A DNA stretch of 9,409 bases from CAYSLA01 sp964431685. GTDB lineage: Bacteria > Armatimonadota > UBA5829. Below are positions 1-4,682 of this stretch, one piece after another. The translations under genes were made by a program, and so were the position numbers. The stretch is from positions 1 through 9,409 of the forward strand of contig CAYSLA010000135.1 of the NCBI GenBank assembly GCA_964431685.1, in the 5' to 3' direction. The notes beneath the pieces were generated by a model that did no database searches, was not told the origin of the DNA, and saw only the letters and a list, made by a program, of their open reading frames with translations. Position 1 is the first letter of the stretch. Each line of letters starts with the position of its first letter.

Positions 1-6
1 TAAAGT

Positions 7-35
7 TCGACAACTATATGTAGCAGTGGTATAAT
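7..35 (+). promoter_or_regulatory. sigma-70-type promoter of the PAS/PP2C gene
   Basis: TCGACA at 7-12 matches the -35 consensus at five of six positions. It is followed after 17 bases by a perfect TATAAT at 30-35, which predicts transcription from about position 42 and a leader of about 55 bases before the ATG at 98. The assignment rests on motif and spacing only. It also argues against the TTG at 35, which would lie inside the -10 box, as the start codon. Confidence 0.5.
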
Positions 36-97
36 TGCTTGGTCGAGGTGTATTGCGGGGTCGAGGTCTTGTAGACGGCCCGGCAAGGAGGCGCCAG

Positions 98-2155
98 ATG
101 GCCAGGAGAGTTCAGAACAACGCTGCAGAGCCGGATTCTGAGCGGGTAGTCCGGCAAATGAAGAGCCGACAAGCCAAACTGGAGTTGCGGCTGGATGAAC
201 TGAGCCGTGAACACGAACGGCTGCAGTCTGTTCTGAGGCGATACGTCGACCTGTACAGTTTCGGTCCGATCGGCTATTTCACGCTGGACGGCAACGGCAC
301 CATCCGCGACGTAAACTTGACTGGATGTGGTCTCCTCGGCCAACCTCGGTCACGCCTCCTGGGAAGGCGTTTCAGATCTTTCGTCACGCCTGATACGCAA
401 CCGGACTTCCTTGAGCTACTCAGCATATTGCCCCGCAGCCGCAAGAAGGAGTCCTGTGAGGTAAGCCTCCGCAGGGACTCCGAGTCTTCTGTTCCCGTGA
501 GGGTACAAGCCGTCGCCTCCGGTGACGAAGACGTCTTCTACCTTGCGGTCATGGATATAGCCGATCGCAAACAGGCAGAAGATGCGCTGAAAGAGAGCGA
601 AGCAAGGCTGGAACTGGCACAGCGGTGTGCGGGTGCAGGTGTCTGGGACTGGGACCTTGCCACTGGCCGTCTGAACTGGTCGCGCGAACTCTTCGCGCTT
701 TTCGGCCTTGATCCATCACAAGACGAGACTACATTTGAGATGTGGGACGCTGTGCTGCATCCGGATGATAAGGCCCTATCCTATGACCGCATTGAACGCG
801 CGATAGAGAACGGCACCCCGCTGTCCAGTGACTACCGAGTTGTGCGTCCGGATGGTGAAATCAGATGGATAAGCGCACTGGGGCGCACCACTTGCGACCA
901 GTCTGGCACTCCACTCCGCATGACGGGCATCTGCATAGACATCACCGACCGGAAGCGGGAGCAAGAGGCCCTCGTGCAGTCCAGGGAACAGATCGCCAGG
1001 GTTTTGGAGAGCATCTCGGACGCGTTCTTTACGCTTGACCCGGACTGGCGCTTCACCTATGTGAACAACGAGGCGGAGCGCATCTTGATGAAGTCGCGCG
1101 ATCAGTTGATAGGCAGCAGCATCTGGGCGGAGTTTCCCGAGGCTGTGGGGACTGCCTTTCAGACGAACTACCAGAGATCCGTGACGGAGAGAGTCGACGT
1201 CCAGTTTGAGGCTTACTATGCTCCGTTTGGGGTCTGGTTCGAGGTGCGCGCCTATCCTCACCAGGATGGATTGTCGGTGTATTTCCGGGACTGCACTGAC
1301 CGGCGCGCTGCTCAAGAGGCGTCCGCACTGGCGTCGCGGCGAAACGCCCGCATCGCCAACATATTGCAGCAGTCGCTGATTTCGCCGCAGTCGCCGATAC
1401 AGCCCAAAGGCTACGAAATAGCCGCCAGATACCTGCCGGCATTGTCGGAGGCGGAAGTATGCGGTGACTTCTATGACCTAATCGATCTGGGCGCATCCAG
1501 GATCGGCATCGTCATCGGTGATGTAGTCGGCAAAGGACTGGGCGCCGCCGCCCGAGTAGCCGCTGTTAAGTATACTCTGAGAAGCTATGCCTATCTGAAC
1601 GATCACCCTTCAAAGGTGATGGAAATCACCAACAGCGCTTTGTGCAAGGACACTTTTGCCGAGAGCGATATGCTGACCGCGTTCTTCGCTGTTCTGGATG
1701 TTGAAACGGGCAATCTGACATACGCGAACGCAGGGCACGAACCACCTTGCCTTAGACACACGGATAGAACCGTTGAACTGCTGTCGGAAGGCGGGCCGAT
1801 GTTTACCGGAATGGACGACTATGCATACACGGAACGCACAACGAGTCTTCGGGATGAAGACGTGCTCGTGCTGCTGACCGACGGCATAGCCGAAGCGCGT
1901 CGGGACAGTCTGTCTGAACTGTTCGGCGAACGTGAGCTGATGAGTTGCCTGCTTAAGCTCGAGGGGGCATCCGCGGAAGAGACCGTCAATGGAGTACTGG
2001 AAGACGCGGTCTCGTTCGCAGGCGGAGAGCTTCGCGACGACGTTGCAGTAGTCGTTATCAGAAAGACGGGCGGCGAGAAAGAACAGGACGGACAGGACCT
2101 ATTCGACCTGTGCTTCCGATGTCACCCAGTCTGTTGGCCCTTGCAGGCAATATAG
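98..2155 (+). CDS. PAS-PAS-PAS sensor serine phosphatase, SpoIIE/RsbU (PP2C) type
   Basis: A 685-residue soluble signalling phosphatase. The ATG at 98 is chosen because AAGGAGG lies at 85-91 with a six-base spacer. A short coiled-coil-like stretch (about residues 20-50) is followed by PAS domains at about 50-155, 170-285 and 295-405. The second and third of these end in typical PAC motifs such as DITDRK. The catalytic domain spans about 420-655 and keeps the metal-binding signatures CGDFYD (455-460), GDVVGKG (474-480), NAGHEPP (544-550), LTDGIAEAR (593-601) and RDDVAVVVIR (646-655), so it looks active. Family members dephosphorylate phospho-serine on STAS anti-sigma-factor antagonists in partner-switching pathways. 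No STAS or anti-sigma gene is present in the window, so the target is unknown. No signal peptide or membrane helix is visible, which suggests a cytoplasmic sensor. The last roughly 30 residues lie beyond the domain and partly overlap an opposite-strand gene, so the tail is probably not functional. Confidence 0.93.
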   Translation: MARRVQNNAAEPDSERVVRQMKSRQAKLELRLDELSREHERLQSVLRRYVDLYSFGPIGYFTLDGNGTIRDVNLTGCGLLGQPRSRLLGRRFRSFVTPDTQPDFLELLSILPRSRKKESCEVSLRRDSESSVPVRVQAVASGDEDVFYLAVMDIADRKQAEDALKESEARLELAQRCAGAGVWDWDLATGRLNWSRELFALFGLDPSQDETTFEMWDAVLHPDDKALSYDRIERAIENGTPLSSDYRVVRPDGEIRWISALGRTTCDQSGTPLRMTGICIDITDRKREQEALVQSREQIARVLESISDAFFTLDPDWRFTYVNNEAERILMKSRDQLIGSSIWAEFPEAVGTAFQTNYQRSVTERVDVQFEAYYAPFGVWFEVRAYPHQDGLSVYFRDCTDRRAAQEASALASRRNARIANILQQSLISPQSPIQPKGYEIAARYLPALSEAEVCGDFYDLIDLGASRIGIVIGDVVGKGLGAAARVAAVKYTLRSYAYLNDHPSKVMEITNSALCKDTFAESDMLTAFFAVLDVETGNLTYANAGHEPPCLRHTDRTVELLSEGGPMFTGMDDYAYTERTTSLRDEDVLVLLTDGIAEARRDSLSELFGERELMSCLLKLEGASAEETVNGVLEDAVSFAGGELRDDVAVVVIRKTGGEKEQDGQDLFDLCFRCHPVCWPLQAI

Positions 2156-2310
2156 ACGCGACAGCGCAGGCACACGGACCTATCCGTGTTGGTGCAGCAC
2201 GGTTTCTCAGCCAACTCCCAGCAGTTCTCACCCGTGCCGAAGCCCGAACACTGCAGGTAGAAGCTGGCCGGACAACCGTGATACGCGCAGTCTCCACACT
2301 TGTTATGCAT
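2122..2310 (-). CDS. small cysteine-rich protein with a CWE/CC/CxxC pattern
   Basis: A 62-residue protein starting at ATG 2310, with GGAGG five bases upstream on the minus strand. An in-frame TTG four codons earlier lies on that ribosome-binding site and is rejected. Ten cysteines fall at residues 5, 8, 13, 21, 30, 38, 39, 47, 50 and 56. They form CxxC (5-8), a CWE (30-32), a CC pair (38-39) and a second CxxC (47-50) followed by VYxxC. From memory this resembles small CWE-type cysteine domains found alone or attached to bacterial signalling proteins, likely binding metal or an Fe-S cluster; I cannot name the exact family. Its last 34 bases overlap the 3' end of the convergent phosphatase gene. 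The ordered cysteines and good ribosome-binding site make this the real reading frame in the region. Function is not known. Confidence 0.72.
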   Translation of the reverse strand: MHNKCGDCAYHGCPASFYLQCSGFGTGENCWELAEKPCCTNTDRSVCLRCRVYIACKGQQTG

Positions 2311-2365
2311 CTTATCCTCCAATGCAGCCGACCTCGGCCAGCGTATGGTCGAAGCCTTCCATTAG

Positions 2366-2403
2366 ACCTCCCCCTAACCCCCTCCGAAACGGAGGGGGGA
2401 GGT
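2366..2403. repeat. GC-rich intergenic palindrome
   Basis: CCCCCTCCG at 2378-2386 pairs perfectly with CGGAGGGGG at 2390-2398 around an AAA loop. A second arm pair, ACCTCCCC (2366-2373) with GGGGAGGT (2396-2403), can extend or compete with that stem. No T-tract follows on either strand, so it is not a classical intrinsic terminator. It looks like a dispersed intergenic repeat, sitting between two minus-strand genes, and may stabilise mRNA or block RNA polymerase. Confidence 0.6.
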
Positions 2404-2467
2404 GTCCCGATGAGGTTGTGCCACACAAGTGGGGTATGCGTGCCTGAACTAAGTACGGGAATTTGTG

Positions 2468-2890
2468 CTACTGCGTCTCGTCGCCGTTGGGCCCAGCGGT
2501 CTCTTCGTCACGAGATTGATGCTCAGACTGATACTGATTCTTAAGTCTCTCCACTGCCCCCGCAGCCCGAGCGTGACTGGGGTCGAGCTCAACTGCGGTC
2601 AGATACTCTCTTACGGCTTCATCAATCCTGTGAAGTGACTCGTACATTGCCCCGAGATTGTAGTAGTTCGCGGCGGACTCTTCCAGACGCAACGATTCCT
2701 CAAACTCCCACACAGCGTGCAGCTTGTCACCCTTGCGGCAGTAGGCTACACCGAGGTAGGTGTGGATCTGGGGATCGTCCGGGTCAGCTTTTTCGAGCTG
2801 AGTAAAGAGGTCGATGGCCTCATCAATCTGTCCGGCCTTGAGCAGATATAAGCCTTGTTGCCTGGACGCAGGCTGTCCGGATAGCTCCAT
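2468..2890 (-). CDS. small tetratricopeptide-repeat protein
   Basis: A 140-residue protein consisting of about three TPR units (roughly residues 8-40, 41-73 and 74-106). Diagnostic positions include GQIDEAIDLF, YLGVAYCRKGD, YYNLGAMYESLHRIDEA and the unit-ending DP pairs. A polar, acidic C-terminal tail follows. TPR units form helical scaffolds for protein-protein contacts, and no partner is evident here. ATG 2890 is preferred because GGGAGG lies about seven bases upstream. An upstream TTG at 2926 in the same frame would add 12 residues ending in VGGC, resembling a lipobox, but it lacks a ribosome-binding site and a basic N-region. The gene is read away from the chaperone-usher locus, divergent from the sigma-54 promoter, and 157 bases before the cysteine-rich gene on the same strand. 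Confidence 0.85.
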   Translation of the reverse strand: MELSGQPASRQQGLYLLKAGQIDEAIDLFTQLEKADPDDPQIHTYLGVAYCRKGDKLHAVWEFEESLRLEESAANYYNLGAMYESLHRIDEAVREYLTAVELDPSHARAAGAVERLKNQYQSEHQSRDEETAGPNGDETQ

Positions 2891-2970
2891 AGTGCATCCT
2901 CCCACCGAAAGCGAGATGACAAACAAATACCGGCAGGCAGCTTCGCGCCCGCCTTATAGGCTAATACGAC

Positions 2971-3018
2971 GAATGAACCAGACATTCCTGCAAAGATATG
3001 CACGTTCATTCCGAACGT
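2971..3018. promoter_or_regulatory. pair of dyads, candidate activator sites for the sigma-54 promoter
   Basis: Two 17-bp dyads lie 31 bp apart, close to three helical turns: GAATG-N7-CATTC at 2971-2987 and ACGTTC-N5-GAACGT at 3002-3018. They share an inverted 8-mer, GAATGAAC (2971-2978) and GTTCATTC (3004-3011). Their centres are about 175-207 bp upstream of the predicted sigma-54 start, where enhancer-binding proteins usually bind. The dyads are seen directly; the binding role is inferred. They could equally serve the divergent TPR gene. Confidence 0.3.
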
Positions 3019-3159
3019 GATGATGTCTTATAGACGCCATCCATATTGCCATTCGTGCCAACACCCCGGTCACCTGAGCACCAGATTGAGCGGCGCCTTA
3101 GCTGACTGCCATTATGATTTCTTAGCTTCACAGAAAAAAGTGCCGAATAAGGTTTAAAA

Positions 3160-3175
3160 TGGCACGAATGTTGCT
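3160..3175 (+). promoter_or_regulatory. sigma-54 (RpoN) -24/-12 promoter of the chaperone-usher locus
   Basis: TGGCACG-N4-TTGCT matches the RpoN consensus, with GG (3161-3162) and GC (3173-3174) exactly 12 bp apart. The predicted start is near 3186, giving a leader of about 95 bases before the ATG at 3280. Sigma-54 promoters need an ATP-dependent enhancer-binding activator; none is encoded in this window. The site lies upstream of the pilin-like gene, in the right orientation to drive the subunit-chaperone-usher genes. Confidence 0.78.
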
Positions 3176-3212
3176 ACACTATCATAGGGAGTGGTTTTGG
3201 ACAGCGAAGCAG

Positions 3213-3234
3213 TTGGCTCGCGGATTGGCACGAA
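3213..3234 (+). repeat. left arm of a perfect 22-bp inverted repeat flanking the pilin-like gene
   Basis: This 22-mer starts TTGGCTCGCGG and ends TTGGCACGAA. Its exact reverse complement is at 3773-3794. The arm lies in the predicted 5' leader between the sigma-54 promoter and the start codon of the subunit gene. Confidence 0.9.
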
Positions 3235-3279
3235 CGAATCGCTGCTCGGTTCTCAAACCCTTACAAAGGAGATATTCAG

Positions 3280-3707
3280 ATGAGAAGAATCACGATTCTG
3301 ACATTNNNNNNNNNNNNNNNNNNNNNNNNNNNNNNNNNNNNNNNNNNNNNNNNNNNNNNNNNNNNNNNNNNNNNNNNNNNNNNNNNNNNNNNNNNNNNNN
3401 NNNNNAAGTCGTTTCCCCGCTTGTCACCCCGATTCCGCTCGCTCTCAGCAAGGGAATCGTCATCAACCCGGATGACGCGGCCCCGTTCCCTGGGTACGAC
3501 GAAGGTGGCAAAGCGAACTACATCGGGTCTTTCGGTGACATCGCCGGCTATCCGACGGTGTTGACGGAAACCATCCCGTTCGAGTCCAGCCAGGCCGGCC
3601 ACTTCAGCCAGAACGTTGTCCTGTCTGTGACCTGGAACCAGGATGACCCGGAGAGGCCGCAAGGCATCTACTGGGGCAAGGTTGGTCTCACAGCATTCCT
3701 GCTGTAG
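3280..3707 (+). CDS. pilin-like secreted subunit, interrupted by an assembly gap
   Basis: The start is ATG 3280, with AAAGGAG about ten bases upstream. The first eight residues, MRRITILT, have the basic then hydrophobic look of a signal peptide. The sequence is then 100 N. The part after the gap reads in a different frame from the start codon, which is expected if the gap length is only a placeholder. Its 100 residues are open to TAG 3705-3707 and look like an Ig-type beta-strand domain, ending in PQGIYWGKVGLTAFLL after a strand VVLSVTW. This recalls pilin C-termini of the G.Y.G.V.LT type. As the first gene before a chaperone and an usher, under the sigma-54 promoter, it is the best candidate for the exported fibre subunit. 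That role is inferred from position and C-terminal pattern. The mature N-terminus is hidden, so the donor strand cannot be examined. Confidence 0.68.
3306..3405. other. assembly gap of 100 N
   Basis: Exactly 100 undetermined bases, the conventional length for a gap of unknown size. The coding frames on the two sides disagree (start-codon frame versus the open frame after the gap), which supports a true length that is not 100. The missing part would encode most of the signal peptide and the mature N-terminus of the subunit. Confidence 0.97.
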
Positions 3708-3720
3708 ACTGTGTTTGCCT

Positions 3721-3753
3721 GAGAGGGGCGTGATCAGCAGTCTCGCCTCTCTC
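3721..3753 (+). promoter_or_regulatory. 10-bp hairpin just after the pilin-like gene
   Basis: GAGAGGGGCG (3721-3730) pairs with CGCCTCTCTC (3744-3753), ten pairs including one G-U, around a 13-base loop. It starts 13 bases after the subunit stop codon and has no T-tract. Such structures often protect an abundant upstream message from 3' exonucleases, which would suit a major fibre subunit. That role is inferred. Confidence 0.5.
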
Positions 3754-3772
3754 GCTACGGCGATGCGACCGC

Positions 3773-3794
3773 TTCGTGCCAATCCGCGAGCCAA
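3773..3794 (-). repeat. right arm of the 22-bp inverted repeat
   Basis: This is the exact reverse complement of 3213-3234. It lies between the subunit gene and the chaperone gene, one base before a terminator-like hairpin. The two arms enclose the whole subunit reading frame, including the gap. Confidence 0.9.
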
Positions 3795-3795
3795 T

Positions 3796-3826
3796 AGCCG
3801 TCTCCTCGGCGAGACGGCTTTGCTTT
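3796..3826 (+). terminator. terminator-like hairpin before the chaperone gene (possible attenuator)
   Basis: AGCCGTCTC (3796-3804) and GAGACGGCT (3811-3819) form a perfect 9-bp stem with a six-base loop, followed by TTGCTTT. It resembles an intrinsic terminator with a weak T-tract. It sits directly upstream of the chaperone's ribosome-binding site, so it may let only part of the transcription pass from the subunit into the chaperone and usher genes. Confidence 0.5.
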
Positions 3827-3842
3827 GGAGAGGGCTGGTGAC

Positions 3843-4646
3843 ATGCGTCCGACAATCGCAGCATTATCCGTGGTTCTTGCGGTAGCGTTGAGTGGGTCAC
3901 ACGCGATCGCTGCCGTTTCAATAACCCCTGCGTATCTCGAGGTCCGACTCGACGAGGGCAGGCCGTCCGGGCAGTTCATAATCAGCAACGCCGGAGACGC
4001 CCAGGAACGCTATCGGGTACAGTCCATCCATTTCACATTCACGCCGGATGGAGCCCTTCAGGCAATCGAACCCGGCGACTACTCGCTGTCTGAGTGGGTT
4101 GTTTTCAACCCCAAGGAACTCACCCTGCCGCCAAAGACCACGCGTGCGGTTCGATTCGTGATTGCCCCTAAGAGGGAACTGCAGCCCGGAGAGTACTGGG
4201 GAGGTATGGAGCTTGAATCACTGAACACATCCACCGGATCCGGCACTGACGCGGGTGGTAGAGAGATGCGCATCGAGGTAGTGCCGAAGATACTGGTAAC
4301 AATCTTCGGAATTGTGGGCAAGCCGGTCTATTCCGGAACCATTGGCGGCACCAGACTTGTGTCGAACGGATCTAGCTCGATTGTTGAGACGACCCTCACT
4401 AACACGGGCTCCGGAAGGCTGCTCGTATCTGGAACATACGAGGTAAGCGATCCGAGCGGAAGAGTGGTTTCAGCCGGGCCTCTCCAGAAGGGATACGTAT
4501 TCAGAGACTGTCACCGCAAGATTAAGGCAATCATCAAGGAACCCGTTGAAGCAGGAAGCTACGCCATCCGCGTAAAACTGGAGTCACCGCAACTGAAGGA
4601 AGCTCTGAGCGATGACGTGGTTCAAGACTTCAAGCCCGGGGGGTAG
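3843..4646 (+). CDS. periplasmic pilus-assembly chaperone (PapD-like)
   Basis: A 267-residue secreted protein. ATG 3843 follows GGAGAGGG at 3827-3834. A signal peptide covers residues 1-24: a basic MRPT start, a hydrophobic core, and an AIAA end before VSITPAYLEV. Residues 25-125 form the first Ig-like domain in the order expected for pilus chaperones: an N-terminal ITP..LEVRLDEG strand, the SGQFIISNAGDAQERYRV strand, WVVFNPKELTLPPKTTRAVRFVI, then GEYWGGMELES. Residues 165-250 form a second Ig-like domain (ETTLTNTGSGRL, YAIRVKLE). The chaperone would hold subunits in the periplasm and deliver them to the usher. Sequence similarity is to the broad PapD/DUF916-like group rather than to classical FimC/PapD, so a general two-domain Ig-like secreted protein remains possible. 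The usher follows after 36 bases. Confidence 0.8.
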   Translation: MRPTIAALSVVLAVALSGSHAIAAVSITPAYLEVRLDEGRPSGQFIISNAGDAQERYRVQSIHFTFTPDGALQAIEPGDYSLSEWVVFNPKELTLPPKTTRAVRFVIAPKRELQPGEYWGGMELESLNTSTGSGTDAGGREMRIEVVPKILVTIFGIVGKPVYSGTIGGTRLVSNGSSSIVETTLTNTGSGRLLVSGTYEVSDPSGRVVSAGPLQKGYVFRDCHRKIKAIIKEPVEAGSYAIRVKLESPQLKEALSDDVVQDFKPGG

Positions 4647-4682
4647 CCACGCTCAGGATCGTATTCTGGGGAGGTCGGAGAC

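Noticed and set aside
2110..2544. Plus-strand open frame of 144 codons across the intergenic region.
   Set aside because: It runs antisense to the cysteine-rich and TPR genes, crosses the palindrome, has no ribosome-binding site and shows no domain pattern.
2890..2926. Upstream TTG start of the TPR gene giving a lipobox-like VGGC.
   Set aside because: No ribosome-binding site before the TTG and no basic N-region, whereas ATG 2890 has GGGAGG at good spacing and the protein starts directly with a TPR helix.
2962..2970. TAATACGAC, matching half of a T7 promoter (also at 8561-8569).
   Set aside because: Only the first nine bases match, the rest of the promoter is absent, and there is no phage gene nearby.
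3226..3242. Second sigma-54 promoter in the subunit leader (TGGCACG followed by TCGCT).
   Set aside because: GG and GC are 14 bp apart rather than 12, which RpoN does not tolerate.
3186..3280. Possible c-di-GMP or other known riboswitch in the subunit leader.
   Set aside because: No conserved riboswitch core (for example the GEMM-type motifs) could be found by eye; the leader is dominated by the inverted-repeat arm.
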